This document shows, piece by piece, positions 45,648 to 53,342 of a stretch of 64,000 nucleotides of DNA. The notes under the pieces are model-generated. The model made no database searches. It saw only the letters and a program-made list of their open reading frames with translations, and was not told the origin of the DNA. The DNA lies in contig NZ_BMNG01000002.1 in NCBI RefSeq assembly GCF_014646335.1, positions 310,001 through 374,000 of the forward strand, given 5' to 3'. The stretch comes from Streptomyces lasiicapitis (GTDB lineage: Bacteria > Actinomycetota > Actinomycetes > Streptomycetales > Streptomycetaceae). Each line of letters starts with the position of its first letter. Positions within the stretch are counted from its first letter, which is position 1. Both the position numbers and the translations under genes were made by a program.

Positions 45648-46130
45648 ATGGGGAACGACGGGAGAGGGCAGCAGCCGGGCCCGCTCCCCGGGGGAGGGGG
45701 GCACGTGCCGTACGAAGGCGTGTGGCGGTTCACGGCCCCGGCCGTCGACGCCTCCGTGCCCCAGGCACGGCACGCGGTGCGCGACCTGCTCGCCCGCCAG
45801 GGCGTGCCGGCGCCCGACGAACTGGTGCAGGGGCTGCTGCTTATCGTCTCCGAGCTCGTCACCAACGCGGTGCGGCACGCGGCGCTGCTGTCGCCGATGC
45901 TCGCCGTGGAGGTCGCGGTCGGCGCCGAGTGGGTGCGGGTCTCCGTGGAGGACAACCACCCCTACCGCCCGACGGCCCTGGTGGCCGACTACGGCCAGAC
46001 GGGCGGCCGCGGCCTGCTCCTGGTCCGGGAGATCACCCGCGAGGCGGGCGGCGCCTGCGACGTCGAGCACACGGCGAGCGGGGGCAAGGTCATCTGGGCG
46101 GCCCTGCCCCTGAAGCCGAACGGCGTCTGA
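45648..46130 (+). CDS. RsbW-like ATP-binding anti-sigma/regulatory kinase
   Basis: A 160-residue GHKL-fold ATPase of the HATPase_c_2 type, as in anti-sigma-factor kinases and the many Streptomyces 'ATP-binding protein' regulators. The N-box is ELVTNAVRHAA (about 66-76), with DNHPYRPT and GRGLLLVREI (about 122-131) as nucleotide lid elements. It lacks an adjacent anti-anti-sigma gene, common for this large paralogous group. ATG 45648 has GGGGA upstream; GTG codons at 45612/45615 could extend it by 12 residues but have no ribosome site. Confidence 0.78.
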   Translation: MGNDGRGQQPGPLPGGGGHVPYEGVWRFTAPAVDASVPQARHAVRDLLARQGVPAPDELVQGLLLIVSELVTNAVRHAALLSPMLAVEVAVGAEWVRVSVEDNHPYRPTALVADYGQTGGRGLLLVREITREAGGACDVEHTASGGKVIWAALPLKPNGV

Positions 46131-46172
46131 GCCCCACCGGACCGAAGGCCGGGGGAGCCGGGAAGGCCCGGA

Positions 46173-46766
46173 CTACCAGCCCGCGCCCGGCCCCGTCAGC
46201 TCCTTGACCGCGGGCCGCGCCGCGTCCAGGACCGTCATGAACCACGCCGAGAACGGCCCCTTCGCGTGCCGCTCCGCCAGCTCATCGGCCGTGACGAACG
46301 CCGTGTCGCCCACCTCGCTGGGGTCCGGGCGCAGCTCGGCCTGCACCATCCCCACGAAGAGGTGATTGAACTCCTGCTCCACCAGGCCCGAATCCGGGTC
46401 CGGGTGGTTGTAGCGCACGGTGCCCGCCTCGGCGAGCAGCGACGGCGAGACGCCGAGCTCCTCGAACGTGCGCCGGGCGGCGGCCGCGAACGGCGCCTCG
46501 CCCGGATACGGGTGGCCGCAGCAGGTGTTGGACCAGACGCCGGGGGAGTGGTACTTCCCCAGCGCCCGCTGCTGGATCAGCAGCCGGCCCTGCTCGTCGA
46601 AGAGGAAGACGGAGAACGCCCGGTGCAACTGCCCGGGGGCCTGATGGGCGGCGAGCTTCTCCGCCGTACCGATCGTCCTGCCGTCCTCGTCCACGAGTTC
46701 CAGCAAGATTGTCTCTCCGGTGCCGTTCGACGAGCTGTTCGCCGCGGTGGCAGGTGTGATCGGCAT
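46173..46766 (-). CDS. idi: isopentenyl-diphosphate delta-isomerase, type I
   Basis: A 197-residue type I IPP isomerase (Nudix fold), interconverting IPP and DMAPP, the precursors for polyprenyl chains and hopanoids. The metal-binding and catalytic block NTCCGHPYPGE (about 80-90, catalytic Cys) and RRTFEELG (about 99-106), the acidic EQEFNHLFVG (about 134-143) and the C-terminal Trp region FSAWFMTVLD are all present. ATG 46766 is preferred because AAGG is six bases upstream, while ATG 46772 abuts that site. It lies about 11 kb from the hopanoid operon it presumably feeds. Confidence 0.93.
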   Translation of the reverse strand: MPITPATAANSSSNGTGETILLELVDEDGRTIGTAEKLAAHQAPGQLHRAFSVFLFDEQGRLLIQQRALGKYHSPGVWSNTCCGHPYPGEAPFAAAARRTFEELGVSPSLLAEAGTVRYNHPDPDSGLVEQEFNHLFVGMVQAELRPDPSEVGDTAFVTADELAERHAKGPFSAWFMTVLDAARPAVKELTGPGAGW

Positions 46767-46890
46767 ACCCATCCTTCGCTTCGGTCTCGGGTCTCAAGTC
46801 TGCCGTACGACACCAGTACTCCCGGCACTCCGGTGGCCCCGCATGTCCCGTCCCCGACGCCGGGGACGGGACACGCGGATGCCGTGGGGA

Positions 46891-48186
46891 TCAGACCCCG
46901 AAGGCCGCCGGGTACGTGATCGTGCCCCGCGGCAGTGGCCCGGAACCGTCGGCTCCGGACGGCCCCGTCAGGGCGAGGGCCTGCATGGCCTCGTCCGGCA
47001 CCTCGAAACTTGGCCGGATCCCGTAGGCCGAGGCCGGGGTGAAACCGAACCGCGGATAGTAGTCCGGGTGCCCGAGCACGAGGACCAGTTGCTCGCCCCG
47101 CGCGCGTGCGGCGTGCAGCACGGCGCGCACGACGGCCGAACCGGCGCCCGTTCCCTGATGCGCCGGTAGCACCGCGACGGGCGCCAGGCACAGGGCCGGG
47201 GCGCCGTCCACGTGACAGCGGGTGATCAGGGCGTGCGCCGCGATCTCGCCCGCCGCCGTCTCGGCGACGTACGAGAACCCGTCGAGCCAGGCCCCGGGGT
47301 CCTCGCGGAGGGCGTCCACGAGGTCGGCCTCCGCGACGGTCGGGAACGCGGCGGCGTTCACGGCGTGCACGGCCGCGCGGTCGGCGCCGGACGCCGCCTC
47401 GGGCCGGGTGCGCCAGCCGTCGCCCGCCGGGCGCAGGGCGTAGCCCCGATAGCCGTACTCGGCCGCGTGCTCACGGCGCATGGCGAGCTCCGCGCGCGTC
47501 GAGGCCAGGGCCTCGGCCATGCCGGGGGCCCCGGGGTCGGCCGCGTCCGCGCGGGCGCCGAGCGGGCCGTAGTACTCGTCCCAGTCGGACTCCGGCTGGG
47601 ACACCGTGCCGAGCACCGCGTACCCGGCGGCGAGTGCCGCGCGCGTGTTGTCCTCGGGGGCGCGCAGCGGGTAGTGCGCGTCCCAGAAGGTGCGGGCCTC
47701 GTCGGACGGGGTGTCGGTGGTCCACTCGCACTCGGTGACGACGAGCGTCCCGCCGGGCGCGAGCAGCCGCCGCCAGGCGTCGAGGGCGGTGTCGAAGCCG
47801 ATGCTGTAGACCGAGCTCTCGGCCCAGATCAGGTCGAACGAGCCGTCCGCGTAGGGGAGTTCCCCCATGTCGGCGCGGACGGTGCGCACGGAGTCGGCGA
47901 GCCCGCGGGCGTGCGCCTCCGCGCGCAGTTCGGCCAGGAACGGCTCGTGCAGATCGACGGCCGTGACCTCGGCGCCTGCCTCGGCGGCGAGGAGCAGCGC
48001 GGACCGGCCGGGGCCGCAGCCCAGGTCGAGCACGCGCGGACGTGCGGGCAGCTCGCCGGCGAGGGCGAGCAGCGCGCGGGTGGTGGAGTCCGAGCCGGGA
48101 CCCTGCCGCGGCAGGCCGTGGTGGAGGGAGAAGAAGGCGTCGGAGATCGCGTTTTCGGAGTGCTGAGTCTCAGAGTGCTGAGTCAA
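46891..48186 (-). CDS. SAM methyltransferase fused to a GNAT acetyltransferase
   Basis: A 431-residue fusion. The N-terminal half is a class I SAM-dependent methyltransferase with motif I VLDLGCGPGRSALLLA (about 52-67) and AVDLHEPF, followed by FDLIWAESSVYSIGF. The C-terminal part, after about residue 265, is a GNAT acetyltransferase with the CoA-binding pattern LAPVAVLPAHQGTGAGSAVV (about 338-357) and LVLVLGHPDYYPRFGF, typical of N-acetyltransferases. Two enzymes acting on one substrate, or methylation coupled to acetylation of a small amine, are possible. The extended low-complexity start (TQHSETQHSEN) comes from an in-frame 12-bp repeat. Confidence 0.8.
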   Translation of the reverse strand: MTQHSETQHSENAISDAFFSLHHGLPRQGPGSDSTTRALLALAGELPARPRVLDLGCGPGRSALLLAAEAGAEVTAVDLHEPFLAELRAEAHARGLADSVRTVRADMGELPYADGSFDLIWAESSVYSIGFDTALDAWRRLLAPGGTLVVTECEWTTDTPSDEARTFWDAHYPLRAPEDNTRAALAAGYAVLGTVSQPESDWDEYYGPLGARADAADPGAPGMAEALASTRAELAMRREHAAEYGYRGYALRPAGDGWRTRPEAASGADRAAVHAVNAAAFPTVAEADLVDALREDPGAWLDGFSYVAETAAGEIAAHALITRCHVDGAPALCLAPVAVLPAHQGTGAGSAVVRAVLHAARARGEQLVLVLGHPDYYPRFGFTPASAYGIRPSFEVPDEAMQALALTGPSGADGSGPLPRGTITYPAAFGV

Positions 48187-48347
48187 CGGAGGAAACCCTT
48201 TGAGTGGGAGGGCCCGGCCGTATGAAAGGTCAGCCGTGGGCCCGGGACGTGGGGACGCACGTGTCGCTACGCATGGCAGCGTCAGCCGCGACAGTCATCA
48301 ACCCACCTCCCACATATGTGTCCTCAAAGATCGCTGATCAGTCTACC

Positions 48348-49280
48348 TCAGTGGCAGAGCCTCGGCTCGTGCTCCGCGTGGCCGCTCGGCTCCAGCTGGA
48401 ACGTGCAGTGCTGGACGTCGAAGTGGCCGCCCAGGCAGCCCTGGAGGTCGTGCAGCACCTTCTCGTGACCGATGGCGGTCAGCGTCTCGGAGCTGACGAC
48501 GACGTGCGCGGAGAGGACCGGCATCCCCGATGTGATCGTCCAGGCGTGCAGGTCGTGGACGTCCTCCACGCCGGGCAGGGCCAGCATGTGGGCGCGGACC
48601 TCGGCCATGTCGACGCCCTTGGGCGCCGATTCGAGCAGGACGTTCAGCGTCTCGCGCAGGAGCTTCCAGGTACGCGGGACGATCATGAGGCCGATGACGA
48701 TCGAGGCGATGGGGTCGGCCGCCTGCCAGCCGCTGAGCAGGATGACCGTGGCCGAGACGAGCACCGCCACCGAGCCGAGCGCGTCCGCGAGGACCTCCAG
48801 GAAGGCGCCGCGCACGTTCAGGCTGTCCTTCTGGCCGCGCATCAGCAGCGACAGCGAGATGAGATTCGCGACCAGACCGATCACGCCGAAGATGATCGTG
48901 AGGCCGCCCTCGGTCTCGGCGGGCGTGACGAACCGCTGGATCGCCTCGTACAGAACGTATCCGCCGACGCCGAAAAGCAGCAGACAGTTGGCGAGCGCCG
49001 CCAGGATCTCGGCGCGGGCGTAGCCGAAGGTGCGGTTCTCGCTCGGCGGGCGGTTCGCGAAGTGGATCGCGAGCAGCGCCATGCCGAGACCGAGCGCGTC
49101 CGTCGCCATATGCGTCGCATCCGCGATCAGCGCGAGCGAATCCGCGACGAGACCGCCGACGATCTCCACCACCATGACGGTGATCGTGATGCACAGCGCG
49201 ATGCGCAGCCGCCCCTTGTAGGCCGCCGTGGCCGTGCCCTGGGCGGGCGGCGCGTGGCCGTGGTCGTGTCCAGCCCCCAT
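48348..49280 (-). CDS. zitB: CDF family zinc/cation exporter, ZitB-like
   Basis: A 310-residue cation diffusion facilitator that exports Zn2+ (or Cd/Co) in exchange for protons. Six hydrophobic helices are visible. The metal-site residues are in LIADATHMATDALGLG (about 51-66, helix 2 H/D) and in the helix 5 pair. A cytoplasmic C-terminal domain carries VEDVHDLHAWTI, and a His-rich start, GAGHDHGHAPP, may capture metal. A 15-bp Zur-like box lies 123 bp upstream. In S. coelicolor the zitB gene, recalled as SCO6751, is activated by Zur, so the symbol fits synteny and box but is not proven here. Confidence 0.82.
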   Translation of the reverse strand: MGAGHDHGHAPPAQGTATAAYKGRLRIALCITITVMVVEIVGGLVADSLALIADATHMATDALGLGMALLAIHFANRPPSENRTFGYARAEILAALANCLLLFGVGGYVLYEAIQRFVTPAETEGGLTIIFGVIGLVANLISLSLLMRGQKDSLNVRGAFLEVLADALGSVAVLVSATVILLSGWQAADPIASIVIGLMIVPRTWKLLRETLNVLLESAPKGVDMAEVRAHMLALPGVEDVHDLHAWTITSGMPVLSAHVVVSSETLTAIGHEKVLHDLQGCLGGHFDVQHCTFQLEPSGHAEHEPRLCH

Positions 49281-49402
49281 GCTGCGGTCCTCCGTGTCGT
49301 CGATGCGCGTCCGTGGGCGTCACAGGTCGGCGAAATGCGTGTCCGACGCCCGTGCCCACGATCACAGTGAACTACGGGTGGGGGGTATCTGCAACACGCT
49401 CT

Positions 49403-49417
49403 TGAGAACCGTTGTCA
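49403..49417. promoter_or_regulatory. Zur/Fur-type palindrome upstream of the CDF gene
   Basis: TGAGAAC (49403-49409), C, GTTGTCA (49411-49417) is an imperfect 7-1-7 palindrome (6 of 7 pairs). It agrees at 10 of 15 positions with the consensus I recall for Streptomyces Zur sites, TGAAAATGATTTTCA. It lies 123 bp upstream of the minus-strand CDF gene start. Confidence 0.55.
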
Positions 49418-49421
49418 TATG

Positions 49422-49454
49422 CTCTGACCTGCGGAAACGTTCCGCAGGTCAGAG
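49422..49454. terminator. galE terminator, 15-bp perfect stem
   Basis: CTCTGACCTGCGGAA (49422-49436) is the exact reverse complement of TTCCGCAGGTCAGAG (49440-49454), leaving a 3-nt loop. It lies 22 bp after the minus-strand galE stop and next to the Zur-like box. It is the longest perfect stem in the window. Confidence 0.88.
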
Positions 49455-49476
49455 CCGGTACGGCTGCTGAGGGGGC

Positions 49477-50457
49477 TTAGTCGCGGCGGGCCTCGGGGTG
49501 GTGCAGGCACCAGCCCGCCCAGGCGGACTCCACCATCTCGCGCACTCCCCGCCGGGAGGTGAAGCCCAGCTCCTTGGCGGCCAGGCGGGCGTCCGCCACG
49601 GCGCGCGGCGCGTCACCCGCACGGCGCGGCTCGACGACCGGGGCGCGGTGGTCGCCGGTGACCTCCGCGATCACGTCGAGAAGTTCGCGTACGGAAACAC
49701 CCTCGCCGCGGCCGATGTTCACCGTCAGATCGGTGCCGGATCCGGCGGTCCTGCGGGCGGCGGCGAGGTGGGCCTCGGCGAGGTCGCTGACATGGATGTA
49801 GTCGCGCACGCAGGTGCCGTCCGGCGTGGGGTGGTCGGTGCCGAAGACGCGCGGCGCCTCGCCGCGCGTGAGGCGGTCGAAGACCATCGGGATCACGTTG
49901 TAGACCCCGGTGTCGGCCAGCTCGGGGCTCGCGGCGCCCGCCACGTTGAAGTAGCGCAGCGACGTCGTGGTGATGCCGTGCGCCCGGCCCGTCGCCCGCA
50001 CCAGCCACTCGCCGGCCAGCTTCGTCTCGCCGTACGGGCTCACGGGCGCGCAGGGCGTGTCCTCGGGCACCAGGTCGACATCCGGCGGGTTGCCGTACAC
50101 CGCGGCCGAGGACGAGAAGACGAACCGTCCGACGCCCGCGTCCACGACCGCCTCCAGGAGCGTGGTGAGGCCTCCGATGTTCTCCCGGTAGTAACGCAGC
50201 GGCTGCTCCACGGACTCGCCGACCTGCTTGCGGGCCGCGAGATGCACCACCCCCGTGACCGCGTGCTCGGCGAGCACCCGCCGCACGAACTCCCCGTCGA
50301 GCGAAGTACCCCGTATAAGAGGAATGTCCGCGGGCAGCCGCTCGGGCATCCCCGAGGAGACGTCGTCCAGGACGACCACCCGCTCACCGGAGCCGGCCAT
50401 CGCCCGCGCCGCATGCGCCCCGATATATCCCGCTCCACCTGTGATCAGCCATGTCAT
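49477..50457 (-). CDS. galE: UDP-glucose 4-epimerase
   Basis: A 326-residue short-chain-dehydrogenase-type epimerase that interconverts UDP-glucose and UDP-galactose (or N-acetyl forms). The Rossmann start is MTWLITGGAGYIGAHAARA; NAD-binding is supported by VVHLAARKQVGES. The catalytic triad is Ser/Tyr/Lys in FSSSAAVYG and PYGETKLAGEW (YxxxK about 150-154). The C-terminus has the substrate region typical of GalE (TPDGTCVRDYIHVSDLAEAH). ATG 50457 lacks a strong site. It is divergent from the envelope operon starting at 50722 and may supply its sugar donor, such as galactose or GalNAc. Confidence 0.92.
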   Translation of the reverse strand: MTWLITGGAGYIGAHAARAMAGSGERVVVLDDVSSGMPERLPADIPLIRGTSLDGEFVRRVLAEHAVTGVVHLAARKQVGESVEQPLRYYRENIGGLTTLLEAVVDAGVGRFVFSSSAAVYGNPPDVDLVPEDTPCAPVSPYGETKLAGEWLVRATGRAHGITTTSLRYFNVAGAASPELADTGVYNVIPMVFDRLTRGEAPRVFGTDHPTPDGTCVRDYIHVSDLAEAHLAAARRTAGSGTDLTVNIGRGEGVSVRELLDVIAEVTGDHRAPVVEPRRAGDAPRAVADARLAAKELGFTSRRGVREMVESAWAGWCLHHPEARRD

Positions 50458-50589
50458 GGCAGTCCACCTTAGGCGGGCTTGGGCGGTTGTGGACCCCACG
50501 GTTTGTGGCCGCGGGCCGCTTTCGACCATGATGATCGTGGCGATCAGAGAGGCCGCGGCGCAACCGGACCGCGTTGATCGGGGCGTGAA

Positions 50590-50627
50590 CGGGCGGTGAA
50601 CGCCCGCTTCCATTAATCCGATAGCCT
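50590..50627 (+). promoter_or_regulatory. candidate promoter of the envelope operon
   Basis: The 264-bp divergent region contains a hairpin CGGGCG (50590-50595), GTGAA, CGCCCG (50601-50606) and a -10-like TAGCCT (50622-50627), with TGAACG 19 bp upstream as a poor -35. These are the only promoter-like features I see. No strong consensus is present. Confidence 0.3.
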
Positions 50628-50721
50628 CAGCCGACACGCCGCCCGGCCGCCTCGCTGCCAGGGCGCCCCCGTCACGCACGTGCCCGCGCGAGCCGCGCCG
50701 GGAATCAAGGAGTGAGTTCGT

Positions 50722-52593
50722 CTGTCGACCGCCATCCTCACCGGCCGGCCGGTGCCCGGTTCGCCGCTCGAAGGCGATCTGCGGTCCCTCGGCTTCGACG
50801 TGCGGACCGCCCCCGAAGCGGCGGCCCCCGAAGACCTCGACGCCCTGCTGCGTGACCTGCCCGCGGGCGAGCGCGTCGCCGTCGTCGACACCCGCTTCGT
50901 CGGCCACGTGCACGCGCTGCGGCTCGGCCTCACCGACCCCCGCTTCCCCGTGTCCGCGGTGCCCGGCGCCGTGACGGCGCAGGCCGGGGCGCGCGGCGAG
51001 CTGACCACCGTACTGCGTACGGCAGTTGGAGCCACGGCCGACGGTGGCGGCGCCTCCGTGGCGCTCGCCCCCCAGCAGTCCGAGCGGGCCGAGCCGTCCC
51101 TGGCCGGCGCCCACGACCAGGCCGTGCCCGACCGCATCGCCGCCGCCCTCGAAGCCGCCGGTGTCGACGTGCACCGCCCCGAGCTCGGCACCCTCGTCGC
51201 CGCCGTGCCGAGCGACCCGGAGGCCCGCAACACCGCGCGCCAGGCCGTGGCCGCCGTCGACGACGAGGCCGTACGCCTGCGCGGCGCGGTGAAGGCCCGC
51301 GACGGCTTCTTCACCACGTACTGCATCAGCCCGTACTCGCGCTACCTCGCCCGCTGGTGCGCGCGCCGAGGCCTCACCCCGAACCAGGTCACCACGGCCT
51401 CGCTGCTCACCGCCCTGATCGCGGCGGGCTGCGCGGCCACCGGCACCCGCGGCGGCTTCGTCGCCGCAGGACTGCTGCTCCTCTTCTCCTTCGTCCTGGA
51501 CTGCACGGACGGCCAGCTCGCCCGCTACTCGCTCCAGTACTCCACGCTCGGCGCCTGGCTCGACGCGACCTTCGACCGCGCCAAGGAGTACGCGTACTAC
51601 GCGGGCCTCGCGCTCGGCGCCGCCCGCGGCGGGGATGACGTATGGGCGCTCGCGCTCGGCGCCATGGTGCTGCAGACCTGCCGGCACGTCGTCGACTTCT
51701 CCTTCAACGAGGCGAACCACGACGCGACCGGCAACACCAGCCCCACGGCCGCCCTCTCCGACAAGCTCGACAGCGTCGGCTGGACGGTCTGGCTGCGCCG
51801 CATGATCGTGCTGCCCATCGGTGAGCGGTGGGCGCTGATCGCCGTGCTCACCGCCGTCAGCACCCCCCGTGTCACCCTGGTCGTCCTGATCGTCGGCTGC
51901 GCCCTCGCGGCCTGCTACACCACGGCAGGGCGCGTGCTGCGCTCGCTGACCCGCAAGGCCACCCGCACCGACCGGGCCGCCGGGGCGCTCGCCGACCTCG
52001 CCGACAACGGCCCGCTGGCCTCCGCCTTCGCCGCCCTTCGGCGCGGCGGGCCGCTGCCCGCCCCCGTCCTCGCCTTCCTGGGCGGCGCCGCGGTCGTCGC
52101 CGTGGCCGCCTTCACGTCGTACGGCAGCCCGTGGGTGGTCGTCGCCGCCGTGATCTACGTCATCACCTCGGGCCTCGCGCTCTCCCGGCCGCTCAAGGGC
52201 GCCCTGGACTGGCTGGTTCCACCGTTCTTCCGCGTCGCCGAATACGGCACCGTGCTGGTACTGGCCGCCAAAGCCGACGTGAACGGTGCGCTGCCCGCAG
52301 CTTTCGGCCTGGTGGCCGCGGTCGCCTACCATCACTACGACACGGTGTACCGCATCAAGGGCGGCACCGGCGCGCCCCCGCGCTGGCTGGTGCGGGCGAT
52401 CGGCGGCCAAGAAGGCAGGACCCTGGCGGTCGCGCTGGCCGCCGCCGTACTGCACGACACAGATTTCACCGTCGCGCTCACGGCTCTCGCCGTGGCCGTG
52501 GCACTCGTGGTGCTCGTCGAGAGCATCCGCTTCTGGGTGACCGCTCACAAGCGTGGCGCACCCGCCGTACACGATGAAGGAGAACCCGCATGA
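50722..52593 (+). CDS. CDP-alcohol phosphotransferase with N-terminal nucleotidyltransferase-like domain (DUF5941-like)
   Basis: A 623-residue protein whose start is unusual. AAGGAG (50707-50712) stands nine bases before CTG 50722 and no ATG, GTG or TTG lies in that window; an in-frame TGA is at 50713. GTG 50752 would give 613 residues but has no ribosome site. The central part carries a complete CDP-alcohol phosphotransferase motif: D260, D263-G, A-R268, G277, D281 and D285. The first about 190 residues resemble a decayed sugar-nucleotidyltransferase domain (AVVDTRFVGHVHALRLGL), and the C-terminal 330 residues are multiple membrane helices. The layout resembles archaeal inositol-phosphate IPCT/DIPPS enzymes. 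First gene of the operon; overlaps the next by 4 bases. Confidence 0.75.
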   Translation: MSTAILTGRPVPGSPLEGDLRSLGFDVRTAPEAAAPEDLDALLRDLPAGERVAVVDTRFVGHVHALRLGLTDPRFPVSAVPGAVTAQAGARGELTTVLRTAVGATADGGGASVALAPQQSERAEPSLAGAHDQAVPDRIAAALEAAGVDVHRPELGTLVAAVPSDPEARNTARQAVAAVDDEAVRLRGAVKARDGFFTTYCISPYSRYLARWCARRGLTPNQVTTASLLTALIAAGCAATGTRGGFVAAGLLLLFSFVLDCTDGQLARYSLQYSTLGAWLDATFDRAKEYAYYAGLALGAARGGDDVWALALGAMVLQTCRHVVDFSFNEANHDATGNTSPTAALSDKLDSVGWTVWLRRMIVLPIGERWALIAVLTAVSTPRVTLVVLIVGCALAACYTTAGRVLRSLTRKATRTDRAAGALADLADNGPLASAFAALRRGGPLPAPVLAFLGGAAVVAVAAFTSYGSPWVVVAAVIYVITSGLALSRPLKGALDWLVPPFFRVAEYGTVLVLAAKADVNGALPAAFGLVAAVAYHHYDTVYRIKGGTGAPPRWLVRAIGGQEGRTLAVALAAAVLHDTDFTVALTALAVAVALVVLVESIRFWVTAHKRGAPAVHDEGEPA

Positions 52594-53342
52594 TCGGCCT
52601 CGTGCTGGCTGCCGGCGCCGGACGGCGTCTGCGCCCTTACACCGACACCCTGCCCAAGGCCCTGGTGCCGGTCGGACCCGAGGGCAACGAGGACAGCCTC
52701 ACCGTGCTCGACCTCACCCTCGGCAACTTCGCCGAGATCGGCCTGACCGAGGTCGCGATCATCGTCGGGTACCGCAAGGAGGCCGTCTACGAGCGCAAGG
52801 CCGCGCTCGAGGCGAAGTACAACCTCAAGCTGACCCTGATCGACAACGACAAGGCCGAGGAGTGGAACAACGCCTACTCCCTGTGGTGCGGCCGCGACTC
52901 GATCAAGCACTCGGTGATCCTCGCCAACGGTGACACCGTGCACCCGGTCTCCGTCGAGAAGACGCTGCTCGCCGCCCGCGGCGACGGCAAGAAGATCATC
53001 CTCGCCCTCGACACGGTGAAGAACCTCGCCGACGAGGAGATGAAGGTCATCGTGGACCCCGAGAAGGGCGTCCAGAAGATCACCAAGCTGATGGACCCGG
53101 CGACGGCCACCGGTGAGTACATCGGCGTCACCCTCATCGAGGGCGAGGCGGCCGAGGAGCTCGCCGACGCGCTGAAGACCACCTTCGAGCGCGACCCCGA
53201 CCTCTACTACGAGGACGGCTACCAGGAGCTCGTCAACCGCGGCTTCAAGGTCGACGTGGCGCCGATCGGCGACGTCAAGTGGGTCGAGATCGACAACCAC
53301 GACGACCTCGCCAAGGGGCGTGAAATCGCGTGCCAGTACTGA
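52590..53342 (+). CDS. nucleotidyltransferase (LicC/phosphocholine cytidylyltransferase type)
   Basis: A 250-residue NTP-transferase of the GlmU/LicC group, which couples CTP (or another NTP) to a phosphorylated alcohol. The nucleotide-binding motif LAAGAGRRLRPYTDTLPKAL (about 6-25) is canonical, followed by the metal-site ILANGDTVHP (about 109-118) and the acidic C-terminal VKWVEIDNHDDLA. Substrates cannot be read from sequence. In context it probably activates glycerol phosphate or another polyol phosphate to a CDP-alcohol for the two phosphotransferases. It begins four bases inside the previous gene (ATGA) and its 3' end overlaps the dehydrogenase start by 13 bases, so expression is coupled. 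Confidence 0.85.
   Translation: MIGLVLAAGAGRRLRPYTDTLPKALVPVGPEGNEDSLTVLDLTLGNFAEIGLTEVAIIVGYRKEAVYERKAALEAKYNLKLTLIDNDKAEEWNNAYSLWCGRDSIKHSVILANGDTVHPVSVEKTLLAARGDGKKIILALDTVKNLADEEMKVIVDPEKGVQKITKLMDPATATGEYIGVTLIEGEAAEELADALKTTFERDPDLYYEDGYQELVNRGFKVDVAPIGDVKWVEIDNHDDLAKGREIACQY

Noticed and set aside
48311..48320. Perfect palindrome CACATATGTG upstream of the methyltransferase-GNAT gene as an operator
   Set aside because: Ten-base palindromes are too common in this sequence and no second site or regulator supports it.
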